Source: Roseibium sp. HPY-6 (GTDB taxonomy: Bacteria > Pseudomonadota > Alphaproteobacteria > Rhizobiales > Stappiaceae). Taken from it: a stretch of DNA of 64,000 nt. The notes beneath the pieces were generated by a model. That model was not told where the DNA came from and searched no databases. It saw nothing but the letters and a program-made list of their open reading frames with translations. Location of the stretch: the NCBI RefSeq assembly GCF_040530035.1, contig NZ_JBEWCD010000003.1:1-64000 (forward strand), read 5' to 3'. Positions 8,955 through 18,663 of the stretch are shown in pieces (within the stretch, counting starts at the first letter, position 1; each line of letters starts with the position of its first letter). A program made the translations under genes and the position numbers.

Positions 8955-11222
8955 CTAAAGGGCGACATCCGTTTCGGCGGCAAAGCGTTTCAGCACATCG
9001 CGTATGTTGCTGTCTCCGTGGCCCGATTCCAGGCGCGGCAGCAGCCGTGCGGACAATCGACCGGTATCCAGCGTTCGCAGCATCGCCTTGACGGGTCCAA
9101 GTGCAGCCGGCGACATGGAAAGGTCGCGATAGCCGAGACCGACAAGCGCCATTGCCTCCAGCGGCCTGCCTGCCAGTTCACCGCACAAGGTGACCGGGAC
9201 GTGATTGTTATGTGCGGCATCCGCGATCGATTTCAAGGCTCTCAGAAATGCAACGTTCAGGGTGTCGAACCGTTCCGCAACACGCGTGTTGCCACGATCG
9301 ACCGCACAGAAAAACTGGAAAAGATCATTCGAACCGACAGAGACGAAATCGACATATGTCATCAGTTCGTCCAGCTGAAACAGGAGAGAGGGAACCTCAA
9401 CCATCACCCCAAGCCGGATATTTTCGGGGACTGCGTGACCGTGGCGCCGCAGGTGCTTCATTTCCTTGTCGACAAGCGCCCTGGCGCTCAGGAACTCGCC
9501 GACCTCCGCCACCATCGGGAACATCAGCTTGAGGTCACGCCCGGCGGCCGCATGCAGAAGCGCCCTGATTTGCGTGCGCAGAACACCAGGCCTGTCGAGG
9601 CCTAGCCGGAGCGCGCGCCATCCCATGGCCGGGTTCTCTTCCTGGATCGAGCGCAAGTAGGGTAGAACCTTGTCGCCGCCGATATCCAGAGACCGGAATG
9701 TGACCGGCTTGCCATTTGCCGCATCGAGAACCTGGCTGTACTGGGCCTGCTGTTCGCGCATTCTCGGGAACGACGATGCAACCATGAACTGCAGCTCCGT
9801 CCGGAAGAGCCCGACACCGGCAGCGCCTGATTCTTCAAGATGCGGAAGATCGATGAGAAGGCCCGCATTCATCTGGAGGGAGAATTCAACGCCGTCCTTT
9901 GTGACGGAAGGTTTGCTCCGGAGCCGGCGATACTGGGCCTGGCGCCGTGCCCGGAACCTGACTTTTTCGGCATAGGCGTTTTCAAGGTCGACAGCCGGCC
10001 GAAGGTGAATTTCGCCCGTATCGCCATCGACGATGATGGCGTCGCCGGCATCCGCCAGGCTAACGATGTCATCTACAAGCCCGACCGTTGGAATGCCAAG
10101 TGCCCGGGCGACGATGGTAACGTGACTGGTAGGACCGCCTTCCTCGAGGATCAGGCCCCGTATCCGGTCCCGCCCATAATCGAGCAGCTCCGCCGCGCCC
10201 ATGTTGCGGCCCACAATGATCGCGTCTTGTGGCAAGTCTCCGGTCCCGGGGCCATGCTCGCGCCCCATCAACTCGCGGATCAGCCGGTGCGCCAGGTCGT
10301 CCAGGTCATGCAGGCGTTCGCGCAAGTAAGGATCCGTTTGCCGCAGCATTCGCGCCCGCGTGTCACTCTGGACCTTTTCCACCGCCGCTTCGGCGGTCAG
10401 CCCGTTTTTGATCGCGTCCTCTATCTTGCGGATCCAGCCACGGTCATAGGCGAACATGCGGTAGGCTTCGAGAACTTCGCGGTGTTCGCCCGTTGCCGCA
10501 ATTTCACCGCTTGCCAGCAAATCATCGATCGAAAGCCTGAGCCGGTTGATCGCGCCTTCCAGACGGGCGGTCTCCTGATCGGTGTCTTCCGCAATCAGAT
10601 TTGTGACGACAACGCGCGGTTCGTGAAGAACCACATGACCAAGGCCAACGCCTTCCGACAGTCCAGATCCCGTTGCCGTAATCGGCCTCGACAAATCCAG
10701 GCCCGTCGCCTCCTGCGCGATCGCTTCCAGTTCCCCGGCGGCCACCATTTCGGCGATTACCATCGCGGTGGTCTGAAGCGCTTCGACTTCGTCTTCCAGG
10801 TATGTCCGGTGCGACTGGTTCTGAACCACAAGCACCCCCAGCGTCCGGCCTGCACGCAGGATCGGGACACCGAGGAACGAATTGTAGGCTTCTTCGCCAG
10901 TCTCAGGCAGGTAGGCAAAGCCGGGGTGGGCGCTGGCGTTTGGCAGGTTCAGGGGACGGGCTTCGGCCGCGATCAAACCGACGAGACCCTGGCCGACGCG
11001 CAGCGAGGCATTATGCACCGCTTCTCTGTTCAGACCTTCGGTCGCATAAAGCTCAAGAACGCCATCCGCACGCAGTATGTAAACCGAACACACTTCTGCG
11101 ACGACATTCGAGGCGATCAGCACGACAATCTTGTCGAGTCGCTCTTGCGCCGTAATCGGTTCCGCCATGACTTCGCGGAGCCTGCGGAGCAATAGGCGCG
11201 GTCCGGCTAGGTTGCTGCGCAT
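8955..11222 (-). CDS. ptsP: Phosphoenolpyruvate-protein phosphotransferase PtsP (enzyme I-Ntr)
   Basis: First enzyme of the nitrogen-related phosphotransfer system. It takes phosphate from PEP and passes it to NPr and then EIIA-Ntr, a regulatory rather than sugar-uptake chain. The 755 residues hold an N-terminal GAF domain (about 20-165) that senses nitrogen status in related proteins, then enzyme I with active-site His367 in GGPTSHVTIVA, and a C-terminal PEP-binding barrel. I kept the distal start because rhizobial homologues share the block GPRxLLxRLRE before MAEP. Placement between lysC and prfA is conserved in Hyphomicrobiales. Confidence 0.95.
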   Translation of the reverse strand: MRSNLAGPRLLLRRLREVMAEPITAQERLDKIVVLIASNVVAEVCSVYILRADGVLELYATEGLNREAVHNASLRVGQGLVGLIAAEARPLNLPNASAHPGFAYLPETGEEAYNSFLGVPILRAGRTLGVLVVQNQSHRTYLEDEVEALQTTAMVIAEMVAAGELEAIAQEATGLDLSRPITATGSGLSEGVGLGHVVLHEPRVVVTNLIAEDTDQETARLEGAINRLRLSIDDLLASGEIAATGEHREVLEAYRMFAYDRGWIRKIEDAIKNGLTAEAAVEKVQSDTRARMLRQTDPYLRERLHDLDDLAHRLIRELMGREHGPGTGDLPQDAIIVGRNMGAAELLDYGRDRIRGLILEEGGPTSHVTIVARALGIPTVGLVDDIVSLADAGDAIIVDGDTGEIHLRPAVDLENAYAEKVRFRARRQAQYRRLRSKPSVTKDGVEFSLQMNAGLLIDLPHLEESGAAGVGLFRTELQFMVASSFPRMREQQAQYSQVLDAANGKPVTFRSLDIGGDKVLPYLRSIQEENPAMGWRALRLGLDRPGVLRTQIRALLHAAAGRDLKLMFPMVAEVGEFLSARALVDKEMKHLRRHGHAVPENIRLGVMVEVPSLLFQLDELMTYVDFVSVGSNDLFQFFCAVDRGNTRVAERFDTLNVAFLRALKSIADAAHNNHVPVTLCGELAGRPLEAMALVGLGYRDLSMSPAALGPVKAMLRTLDTGRLSARLLPRLESGHGDSNIRDVLKRFAAETDVAL

Positions 11223-11293
11223 TGCGCCCCCGTCTGAATTCCGCTTCAGGCACGCTCCCGTACCATACCTGTAGGAGCCGCCCGCCGGTTAAA

Positions 11294-12544
11294 CTATCCG
11301 TCTAACCCGTATAGCGAATGGAGAGTCCGCACCGCAAGTTCCGCGTAGGCAGAATCAATCAGTACGGAAATTTTGATTTCAGAGGTCGTGATCGCCCGAA
11401 TGTTGATGCCTTTGGACGCAAGGCCTTTGAAACACTGCGCAGCGACACCTGCATGCGACCGCATCCCGATGCCGATCACCGATACCTTGACGACGTCGAT
11501 CGCCCCTTCAACATTCTGGAAGCCGATTTCCTCGCGGTTGTCGTCCAGAACCTTCTTGGCGCGTTCAAAATCGCCTTCCGGAACAGTGAAGGTGATGTCC
11601 GTCGTCTTGCCGTCCGGTGATATGTTCTGAACGATCATATCCACGTTGATATGGGCGTCGGCCAGCGGGCCGAACACGGATTCGGCGACGCCTGGCTTGT
11701 CGGCCACGTCACGGAGAGAGATCTGAGCTTCGTCCTTGGCATATGCTATGCCGGTGACAACCTGCTGTTCCACGAGTTCATCCTCGTCGCAAATAAGGGT
11801 ACCAATCGGAAGACCGTCTTTTCCGGCCTGAGGCGCATCCGGGTCGTCGAAGCTGGAGCGCACGAACGTCCTGACATTATGGACCATCGCCATCTCGACG
11901 GATCGGACCTGAAGAACTTTCGCGCCGAGCGATGCCATTTCAAGCATTTCCTCGAACGAGACACGTTCCAGACGTTGCGCCTTGGGAACGATCCGCGGGT
12001 CGGTCGTGTAGACCCCATCGACATCTGTATAAATATCGCAGCGGTCGGCCTCAATGGCCGCGGCAATTGCCACCGCGCTCGTGTCCGACCCACCGCGACC
12101 CAGAGTCGCGATCCGGTTGTCCGGAGAAATTCCCTGGAATCCGGCAAGCACGGCAACCTGGCCCTGCTCCAGCCGTTCAGTCAGAAAACCGCCGTCTATC
12201 TCGCGAATACGGGCTGCGCCATGGTTCTCGTCCGTCTTGATCGGAACCTGCCAGCCCTGCCAGGAGCGCGCGTTCACGCCCATGTGCTGCAGCACGATCG
12301 CCAAAAGGCCGGATGTCACCTGCTCACCGGATGCAACGACTGCATCATACTCCCGCGCATCGTGAAGAGGTGATGCGTCACGGCAGAACTCCACCAGCTT
12401 GTTGGTCTGTCCGGCCATCGCCGAAACGACCACAGCAACCTGATGGCCGGCTTCCACTTCCCGTTTGACATGGCGGGCAACGTTTCGAATGCGATCAAGA
12501 TCGGCAACCGAAGTCCCCCCAAATTTTAAAACCAGTCGGGCCAT
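11294..12544 (-). CDS. lysC: Aspartate kinase
   Basis: Phosphorylates aspartate, the committed step to lysine, threonine and methionine and to diaminopimelate for the cell wall. The protein starts MARLVLKFGGTSV, which carries the kinase signature KFGGTS at 7-12. The C-terminal 150 residues form paired ACT domains that usually bind lysine or threonine for feedback inhibition. I chose the ATG at 12544 because this is the family start; an ATG 21 codons upstream adds unrelated sequence. Length 416 fits a monofunctional LysC. It is divergent from ubiG and upstream of ptsP. Confidence 0.96.
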   Translation of the reverse strand: MARLVLKFGGTSVADLDRIRNVARHVKREVEAGHQVAVVVSAMAGQTNKLVEFCRDASPLHDAREYDAVVASGEQVTSGLLAIVLQHMGVNARSWQGWQVPIKTDENHGAARIREIDGGFLTERLEQGQVAVLAGFQGISPDNRIATLGRGGSDTSAVAIAAAIEADRCDIYTDVDGVYTTDPRIVPKAQRLERVSFEEMLEMASLGAKVLQVRSVEMAMVHNVRTFVRSSFDDPDAPQAGKDGLPIGTLICDEDELVEQQVVTGIAYAKDEAQISLRDVADKPGVAESVFGPLADAHINVDMIVQNISPDGKTTDITFTVPEGDFERAKKVLDDNREEIGFQNVEGAIDVVKVSVIGIGMRSHAGVAAQCFKGLASKGINIRAITTSEIKISVLIDSAYAELAVRTLHSLYGLDG

Positions 12545-12743
12545 ACCACTCGTATTCTGTTTGTCGTGTCTTGAAGCGCTGCACGCTCCGCCAGGATCGG
12601 CGCACATGCATACAGGCTGCGATGCGTTGCTGCAACTCCGCGCAAGCTGCGCTTACTTGACATATGGTCAAAGACACTGAACGACAGCTAAACAATGGAC
12701 CCGCTCAACATATGGCAGCGTCAGGCTTAGGAAGGATCGTCCG

Positions 12744-13505
12744 ATGACAGGCAAGGCTCAACAGACCAAAGGCACGATCGACGAGGACGAGGTTGCCCGC
12801 TTCTCGGCAATGGCCGACCAGTGGTGGGATCCGACTGGAAAGTTCAAACCCTTGCATAAATTCAATCCGGTTCGCCTGGCTTACATCAAGCAGGAAGTCT
12901 GCCGGCAGTTCGATCGGGACCCGAAGGCGGCCGATGCGTTCAAAGGCCTGCGGTTTCTGGACATCGGCTGCGGCGGCGGACTTTTGAGTGAGCCGATGGC
13001 GCGCCTTGGTGCGGACGTCGTGGGCGCAGATCCTTCCGAAACGAATATCAAGATCGCCAGGCTGCACATGGAAAGTTCAGGCCTGGAGATAGACTACCGG
13101 GCGCAAACTGCTGAAGATCTTGCTGCTGCGGGTGAAACATTCGATGTCGTCCTGAACATGGAAGTGGTCGAGCATGTGGCAGATGTGCCCCTGTTTCTCG
13201 AGGCGACCAGCAGCATGGTGCGCCCGGGCGGCCTCATGTTCATTGCGACCATCAACCGCACGCTTAAGGCATATGCTCTGGCAATCGTCGGCGCGGAATA
13301 CGTCCTGCGCTGGCTGCCCAAAGGCACCCATTCCTATGAGAAGCTGGTGCGACCTTCTGAGATTGAGGGTCCTTTGAATTTAGCGGGTCTGAACATAATC
13401 GACCGCTCGGGTGTGAGCTATAATCCGGTCACAGATGTATGGTCCCGCTCCCGCGACATGGATGTGAACTACATGTTGCTCGCCGAACGAGCAGACCGGA
13501 CTTGA
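12744..13505 (+). CDS. ubiG: Bifunctional 2-polyprenyl-6-hydroxyphenol methylase / 3-demethylubiquinol 3-O-methyltransferase
   Basis: Carries out the two O-methylations of ubiquinone synthesis with SAM, at the membrane surface. The SAM-binding motif I is DIGCGGG at 73-79. The blocks [13 protein letters not shown] and [14 protein letters not shown] are characteristic of UbiG. Length 253 is normal. GGAAGGA precedes the ATG. Divergent from lysC; a TTGACA at 12657-12662 points rightward but has no clear -10. The stop overlaps a TTG that probably starts the next gene. Confidence 0.96.
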   Translation: MTGKAQQTKGTIDEDEVARFSAMADQWWDPTGKFKPLHKFNPVRLAYIKQEVCRQFDRDPKAADAFKGLRFLDIGCGGGLLSEPMARLGADVVGADPSETNIKIARLHMESSGLEIDYRAQTAEDLAAAGETFDVVLNMEVVEHVADVPLFLEATSSMVRPGGLMFIATINRTLKAYALAIVGAEYVLRWLPKGTHSYEKLVRPSEIEGPLNLAGLNIIDRSGVSYNPVTDVWSRSRDMDVNYMLLAERADRT

Positions 13506-14200
13506 CGGCCGATCCAATTGTTTTCGTGCCGGGTTTGTTATGCACCGAGGCGCTTTTTGCTCCTCAGATCACTGCCCTTGCGGATCACCCGATCATGGTC
13601 GCAAACATCGGGGACGACGTCAGTATTGGTGCTGTCGCCGCACGCCTGCTTGACGCCGCACCGGATCGCTTTGCGCTCATCGGTCTGTCGATGGGCGGCT
13701 ATATCGCGATGGAAGTTATGCGGGTTGCGCCAGAACGGGTCAGCAAACTTTCGCTTTTGAACACGTCCGCACGCGCGGACACGAACGAACAGTCAAGACG
13801 CCGAAATACGCTCGTCAGACTGGCGACCGAAAAGAGCTTCGAAAAGATCCCCGATCTCCTTTTTCCGGGCTTCGTACATGAGAAAAACGAGAGTTGCGCA
13901 ACCTTGAGATCGGTCGTTGTGGAAATGGCCACCCAAACCGGTCCGGATGCTTTCGTTCGACAACAACGCGCAATCGCCGCCAGGATCGACTCCAGACCCT
14001 CTTTGACCGACATCGATTGCCCGACGCTCGTGCTGACAGGTGACGGTGATCGCTTGCTGTCACCGGACCTTTCAGCCGAAATTCACGAGCTGATCCCGAA
14101 CAGCCATATGGTGACGATTCAGAACTGCGGGCATCTGTCCACTTTGGAAGCCCCTCAAAGAGTAATTGCGGAACTCAGTGCCTTCCTTAACTCCACATAA
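13502..14200 (+). CDS. Alpha/beta hydrolase
   Basis: Predicted serine hydrolase of the alpha/beta fold, substrate unknown. The fold is shown by [10 protein letters not shown] (oxyanion region), the nucleophile elbow GLSMGG with Ser63, a candidate acid in GDGDRLLSP and the catalytic His in NCGHLSTLE. No ATG opens the conserved part. I chose the TTG at 13502 because it forms a TTGA overlap with the ubiG stop, a translational-coupling layout, and the fold begins right after it. A longer frame begins at 13439 inside ubiG. The linkage might suggest quinone-related lipid work, but no motif supports that. Confidence 0.75.
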   Translation: MTADPIVFVPGLLCTEALFAPQITALADHPIMVANIGDDVSIGAVAARLLDAAPDRFALIGLSMGGYIAMEVMRVAPERVSKLSLLNTSARADTNEQSRRRNTLVRLATEKSFEKIPDLLFPGFVHEKNESCATLRSVVVEMATQTGPDAFVRQQRAIAARIDSRPSLTDIDCPTLVLTGDGDRLLSPDLSAEIHELIPNSHMVTIQNCGHLSTLEAPQRVIAELSAFLNST

Positions 14201-14421
14201 GGTCGACGGGAGATTTGTTCCGTTTTTGAAAAGACGAGGTGAAATTTTTTGATCCCTGTCAATGATCCGTCTTGCAGCGCAGTTAGAATTACCGCACGCT
14301 GATTGAGAGCTAGTCAGCACGAGCTGAAGATGCTCTGAGCTCAAACGCTGGCCCGCGAGGACGCGGCCCGGCGCAGTGTGAGCTCACATCGCTTGTAACG
14401 CAACCAAGCGGAGGACCCCTC

Positions 14422-14928
14422 ATGCCGACCAAACGCAACACCGGAGCATTCGATTTCACTGCATTGAAAGTTGATTGGCCCATGCCCGCTTTCACAAACT
14501 GGGCCTTTGCCGAACGCGAGGACCGGATGGAGGCCAAGGCAGTCGCCAGTTTCCAGAAAATGGGCAACACAATGTGGTCGCACGCGGAAAAGGCGTTCGA
14601 CGACCACATGGAATTTGTCAGCCATCGCCTGCATGAAGACTTCGAATGCGCAAAATCCCTGAGCCAGTGTGTCGCGCCTGAGCAGACAATGGCGACGCTT
14701 CAGGCCTTCTATTCAAAAATGGCTACGGAATATCAGGACCACTTCGAAAAACAGGCCGCACTTTTCAGGATCAGCGTGAGCGAAAACGCTGCTGCGGTGG
14801 AAGAACTCAACGAAACGGCGCTGGAAAGCGTCGGTGAGCTGGGCAAGGCCGCCGAAGAAAGTCTGATAGACAAGAAACCGGCTGCCCCAAAGACACGCTC
14901 ACGTCGCACGGCCTCTGAGAAGAGCTGA
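14422..14928 (+). CDS. Phasin family protein
   Basis: Small helical protein (168 residues) that by family coats polyhydroxyalkanoate granules and controls their number and size. The central part (about 30-135) is one long amphipathic helical region with FQKMGNTMW, MEFVSHRL and ATLQAFYSKMATEY blocks typical of phasin_2. The C-terminus is Lys/Arg-rich (KTRSRRTASEK), like phasins that also touch DNA. It has no signal peptide. It stands alone with a 221-bp upstream gap. Granule binding is inferred from family. Confidence 0.82.
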   Translation: MPTKRNTGAFDFTALKVDWPMPAFTNWAFAEREDRMEAKAVASFQKMGNTMWSHAEKAFDDHMEFVSHRLHEDFECAKSLSQCVAPEQTMATLQAFYSKMATEYQDHFEKQAALFRISVSENAAAVEELNETALESVGELGKAAEESLIDKKPAAPKTRSRRTASEKS

Positions 14929-14997
14929 GAACAGCTCAAATCCTGACGGAACAAGATCGCACGCTACGCGCGCCGTGTAAGCGATTGATGTACGAGA

Positions 14998-15525
14998 TCA
15001 GTTCTTGTCTTCTGGAAGTTCTGGCAGCGGAAAGACGGAAATACCTTCGTCAAGAAGTTCCGCTGCATCTTTCGGCGTTGTTTCACCGTAAATACTTCTT
15101 TCTTCCGACTCGCCGAAATGTATCTTACGCGCTTCGGAGGCGAAATCGGTGCCGACGTTTTCGGAGTTCTCGATGATCTTGGAACGTACCTGCCGTAGGG
15201 TTTCCAGGATCTCTTTCTGCTGAACATCCGTCGGAAGAAGCGCGTTGGGTTGAGGCGCAGGACTAACCGGACTTGCTGCTGCGGATTTTGCCTGCAGCGA
15301 CGCCGTATTGGCTGCGGCAGTCTCGGCAACTTGCGACGGGACGAGCTTTTCCTTACGGCGGGAGGTGGACACGGCCGGCGCCATCAGCCCTTTTTCAACT
15401 GTCATCGATCCGCAGACGGGACAAGCGACAAGCATACGCTCGCGCTGGGACTCAAAATCTTCGGAATTCCGGAACCAGCCCTCGAAACCGTGTTTGGCAT
15501 CGCAAACAAGCGAGTACTTGATCAA
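14998..15525 (-). CDS. DUF1178 family protein
   Basis: Protein of 175 residues. The first 48 match the DUF1178 signature: MIKYSLVC, GFEGWFRNSEDFE and a CPVC pair (C35, C38) that with C8 may bind zinc. A low-complexity Ala/Ser/Pro linker follows, then a conserved acidic C-terminal half (EILETLRQVRSKI, FASEARKIHFGE, EERSIYGETT). Function is unknown. Its start overlaps the nitrilase stop by 4 bp, so the two are translationally coupled in the comF-grxC-nitrilase-DUF1178 operon. Confidence 0.9.
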   Translation of the reverse strand: MIKYSLVCDAKHGFEGWFRNSEDFESQRERMLVACPVCGSMTVEKGLMAPAVSTSRRKEKLVPSQVAETAAANTASLQAKSAAASPVSPAPQPNALLPTDVQQKEILETLRQVRSKIIENSENVGTDFASEARKIHFGESEERSIYGETTPKDAAELLDEGISVFPLPELPEDKN

Positions 15526-16376
15526 GCCGGTTCCTCCTTAAGTGTCCTGGTTACCTTGCATGCGAACTGGCGTTCGTTTGCAATCGCGGGAATGCGGGAG
15601 CGTGCCTTTTCAACGGCTTGCTTGTCAATCTCCGCGAGAACATACCCGGGTTCTTCACCGTCCAGTTCCGCAATGATCTTGCCCCAAGGGTCCACGACAA
15701 TGCTGTGCCCGTAGGTTTCACGCCCGTCTTCGTGGGCACCCCCCTGCGCCGCCGAAACGACATATGCGCCGTTTTCGATCGCGCGGGCGCGCTGTAGCAC
15801 ATGCCAGTGGGCTTTGCCAGTCTGCCGCGTGAACGCCGCCGGCGCTGTCAGTATTTCCGCACCCAGGCGCGATTGCCCGCGAAAAATCTCCGGGAAACGG
15901 ACATCGTAACAAATCGCCATGCCCAGTTTGATGCTGCCCAGATCGGCAACCAAGGACTCGTTTCCGGGTTCATAGGTTGCCGATTCCCGCCAGCTTTCGC
16001 CATTCGGCAGGTCGACATCGAACATGTGGATCTTGTCGTAGCGGACAGCGACCTTGCCATCCGGTCCTATCAGAACGCCCCTGTTTGCGACTTTCCCGTT
16101 TTCCAAAAGAACCGCGAGCGAACCGATATGAAGATGCACGTTAAGTTCCGACGCAACCCGACAGCCCATCTGAAGGAACATGTCCTCGGGCAGCACCGAT
16201 ATGCGTTCGAGCAGTTCGCCACGGCTGCGGACAAGGACATTCGACATTTCAGGTGTCTGAATGTAGCTCGCGCCCTCGGCCGCTGCGGCCCTGATCAGGT
16301 TTTCCGCCTTTTCCGTATTCACCGGGATGGACTTGCAGCTCCGCAACTGAATGCAAGCCGCAACAAGGGTGGCCAT
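15522..16376 (-). CDS. Carbon-nitrogen (nitrilase-superfamily) hydrolase
   Basis: Cytosolic amidase of the Nit1/NitFhit branch. Related enzymes hydrolyse deaminated glutathione, which would be a repair role; that is inferred from family resemblance. The catalytic triad is complete: Glu43 (TPEMSN), Lys115 (YDKIHMFDVD) and Cys156 (AICYDVRFPE). The 284-residue length is standard. It lies 48 bp after grxC and overlaps DUF1178 by 4 bp. The grxC link fits a glutathione-related role. Confidence 0.92.
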   Translation of the reverse strand: MATLVAACIQLRSCKSIPVNTEKAENLIRAAAAEGASYIQTPEMSNVLVRSRGELLERISVLPEDMFLQMGCRVASELNVHLHIGSLAVLLENGKVANRGVLIGPDGKVAVRYDKIHMFDVDLPNGESWRESATYEPGNESLVADLGSIKLGMAICYDVRFPEIFRGQSRLGAEILTAPAAFTRQTGKAHWHVLQRARAIENGAYVVSAAQGGAHEDGRETYGHSIVVDPWGKIIAELDGEEPGYVLAEIDKQAVEKARSRIPAIANERQFACKVTRTLKEEPA

Positions 16377-16424
16377 TCGATCGCCTCACGGTCCGTGAAA
16401 GAGTGTGATTGATCCGACACTTAA

Positions 16425-16682
16425 TCAGGAAGACAGCAAGGCGTCCAGTTTGCCCTGATGCTCAAGGTCGTGCAGGTCATCGCACCCACCCACATGCGTC
16501 TGGCCGATAAAGATCTGCGGGAACGTGGAGCGCCCGTTTGCTTTCTGGATCATCTGCTTGCGGAGGCCACCGTCAAAAGTCGCGTCATATTCCTTGTAGG
16601 CAACACCCTTTTTGTCGAGCAGTCGCTTGGCAGCGGTGCAAAACCCGCACAATTGGCGGGTGTAGATTTCCACCTTTGGCAT
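16425..16682 (-). CDS. grxC: Glutaredoxin 3
   Basis: Small dithiol glutaredoxin (85 residues) that reduces disulfides and mixed glutathione disulfides with glutathione. The active site is C12-G-F-C15, slightly different from the usual CPYC. The glutathione-binding TFPQIF with cis-Pro and the GGCDDL motif are present. I start at MPKVEIYT, the family start; an ATG 8 codons upstream adds unrelated residues. It sits between comF and the nitrilase gene in a leftward operon. Confidence 0.94.
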   Translation of the reverse strand: MPKVEIYTRQLCGFCTAAKRLLDKKGVAYKEYDATFDGGLRKQMIQKANGRSTFPQIFIGQTHVGGCDDLHDLEHQGKLDALLSS

Positions 16683-16789
16683 CGGTCGGATCCTTTTCCA
16701 AATCATTTGCCGCTGGCATCAACGGCGTCAATCAAAGTCGGGCGATATATGCGTGCCGTTTATGGAAACACAAGCGGGAATGAAGTTCG

Positions 16790-17611
16790 TCAGAGAATTG
16801 CCGTCTCCTCCTGGTCACTTCTTGAAGGATCCGCCAACGCGAAAGTAAGCACGTCGACCGAGGAGGCCCCCGCACTCAGAAGGGTTTTTGTGCAGGCGGC
16901 AATTGTCGACCCTGTCGTCATCACGTCATCGATCAAAACAACGTGACGGCCATCCAGATCACCTGAGCGTCCTGCCGCAATCCGGAAGGCTGACCGGACA
17001 TTCTTCTGGCGTTCCTTGGCCGTGAGCCCCACTTGCTGCCTTGTTCGTTTGTGCCGCGTCAGCAGGTCTGGCTCATAGGCGGCACCACATTCCTTGGCGA
17101 TCACCTGGGCAAGTGCGGCGGATTGGTTGAAACGTCTGGAAAGGAGCCGCAGCCAGTGCAGCGGCACCGGTATAATCAGACTGTCTGGGCTCAAAAACTC
17201 CCGTCCGGCGGACACCATCCATTTTCCCATGGGCCGGGCCAGTTCGCGCCGACCGCCAAATTTGAATGCCAGCACGAGGCTCTGCGCCGATCCTTCGTAA
17301 AAGGCGACGGATCTCAAACGGTCGAATACCGGTGGTGATGCAATCGCGCGCGGGCTCCACGCCTCTTCGCCGACATCGTAGGAAAACGGGATGCCAAGCC
17401 GGTGACAAACCGGTTTTTCAATGAAAGGCATACTGTTCCAGCACACCGGGCAAAGCCCGTCTTCCGAGCCGACGCGGGTGTCGCAGCACATGCACCGCAG
17501 GGGCAGAAGCACATTCAGAACACCGCGCGCAGTCGCCGATGGAACGTGGGCAAGTTTTTCGCGCAGGGAAATCAACAAACAAATCCTGAACAGCAAAACA
17601 TGAAAAAACAA
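16790..17611 (-). CDS. comF: ComF family protein (phosphoribosyltransferase fold)
   Basis: ComF relatives take part in DNA uptake and recombination of internalised DNA; in non-competent bacteria the role is unclear. The 273 residues show a double zinc-ribbon of Cys pairs C40/C43 and C54/C57 at the N-terminus, a central IIPVPLHWLRLLSRRFNQ block, and the PRPP-binding loop VVLIDDVMTTGST at 224-236. The start is the only ATG before the zinc ribbon, though the first 25 residues are poorly conserved. First gene of the leftward comF-grxC-nitrilase-DUF1178 operon. Confidence 0.92.
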   Translation of the reverse strand: MFFHVLLFRICLLISLREKLAHVPSATARGVLNVLLPLRCMCCDTRVGSEDGLCPVCWNSMPFIEKPVCHRLGIPFSYDVGEEAWSPRAIASPPVFDRLRSVAFYEGSAQSLVLAFKFGGRRELARPMGKWMVSAGREFLSPDSLIIPVPLHWLRLLSRRFNQSAALAQVIAKECGAAYEPDLLTRHKRTRQQVGLTAKERQKNVRSAFRIAAGRSGDLDGRHVVLIDDVMTTGSTIAACTKTLLSAGASSVDVLTFALADPSRSDQEETAIL

Positions 17612-17725
17612 CCTATAAGTGTTTTCGCAAGAATAAAACCAATTTTGTTTCGAGGACGATTTTGACCTGAAAACGCAACTGTCCTAAGTGACGGATCACT
17701 CGACTTGACAACGCTGAGTTACTAA

Positions 17726-18613
17726 GTGAGCGCACAACCCAAACTTTTTGATCGCGATTTGTTCAGAATGAGACGCGAGCGCGCCTTGCGGCTTGCAGCA
17801 CCTGGCGCAGACTTTCTTCTCGCTGAGGTCGCGCATGACCTTGAGGACAGGCTGCGCCTTGTGAGCCGCAGGTTTCAGACCGCCGTCGATCTCGGCGGCC
17901 ACACTGGCCTGATCTCAAAGGCTATCTCCGGCTCGGGAAAAGCGGAGAGGACAATCAGGGCGGACCTTTTCTTTCCGGACCCCTCTTTGCCATCCCCGGA
18001 TCTGGTATGCGACGACGCCTACATTCCGCTCAAACCGCAATCCTGCGACCTGATCGTGTCTGCATTGACACTTCACGCGGTCAACGACCTGCCCGGCAGC
18101 CTGGTGCAAATCAGGCGTTCTCTTGCACCGGATGGCCTCTTTCTGGCCGTGATACCGGGGGCGGGTACGCTGACTGAATTGCGAGACAGCCTGACGAGGG
18201 CAGAACTTGAATGCACCGGCGGCGCCGCCGCACGGGTGCTTCCGTTCGCCGACACGCGTGATCTCGGCAGCTTGCTGCAACGTGCCGGGTTTGCGCTGCC
18301 TGTCACGGATCTTGATACGCTTACTGTGCGCTACGACAACATGTTCGCGCTCTTGAAAGATCTGCGCAATACGGGCGCAACGTCGATCCTGAGCCAGACG
18401 GCCAGGCACCCTCTATCAAGGACAACACTTCTTAGGGCGGCAGAGATTTACGCTGAAAACCACGCTGACGGTGATGGCCGCATTAGGGCAAGTTTTGCCT
18501 TGGTAACCCTGTCGGGGTGGGCCCCGCACGAAAGTCAACAAAAGCCACTCAGTCCCGGATCGGCGAAGTCAAGGCTGGCTGACGCATTGGGAGTAAAAGA
18601 ACAAAAGGTCTAG
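17726..18613 (+). CDS. SAM-dependent methyltransferase (NDUFAF5/BioC-like)
   Basis: Class I methyltransferase of 295 residues. SAM motif I is degenerate (AVDLGGHTG, about 53-61), and LIVSALTLHAVNDLPG plus the LAPDGLFLAVIPG post-motif match the proteins that bacteria share with mitochondrial complex I assembly factor NDUFAF5. The opening PKLFDRDLFRMRRERA is typical of that group. It uses a GTG start; the nearest in-frame ATG is at codon 15, inside the conserved block. Divergent from comF. A role in complex I maturation is inferred by homology. Confidence 0.88.
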   Translation: MSAQPKLFDRDLFRMRRERALRLAAPGADFLLAEVAHDLEDRLRLVSRRFQTAVDLGGHTGLISKAISGSGKAERTIRADLFFPDPSLPSPDLVCDDAYIPLKPQSCDLIVSALTLHAVNDLPGSLVQIRRSLAPDGLFLAVIPGAGTLTELRDSLTRAELECTGGAAARVLPFADTRDLGSLLQRAGFALPVTDLDTLTVRYDNMFALLKDLRNTGATSILSQTARHPLSRTTLLRAAEIYAENHADGDGRIRASFALVTLSGWAPHESQQKPLSPGSAKSRLADALGVKEQKV

Positions 18614-18663
18614 TGCTCAGACGGTGCGAGCACAGAGTGTCAATCAATGTGACCGGTGCTCAC

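Noticed and set aside
9840..11195. A 451-codon open frame on the plus strand over ptsP
   Set aside because: Antisense to a complete ptsP with active-site His; no domain seen in the product.
18614..18663. GTGCTC/GAGCAC inverted repeat between the methyltransferase and Flp pilin genes
   Set aside because: Short stem, 9-nt loop and no T-run; not enough to call a terminator.
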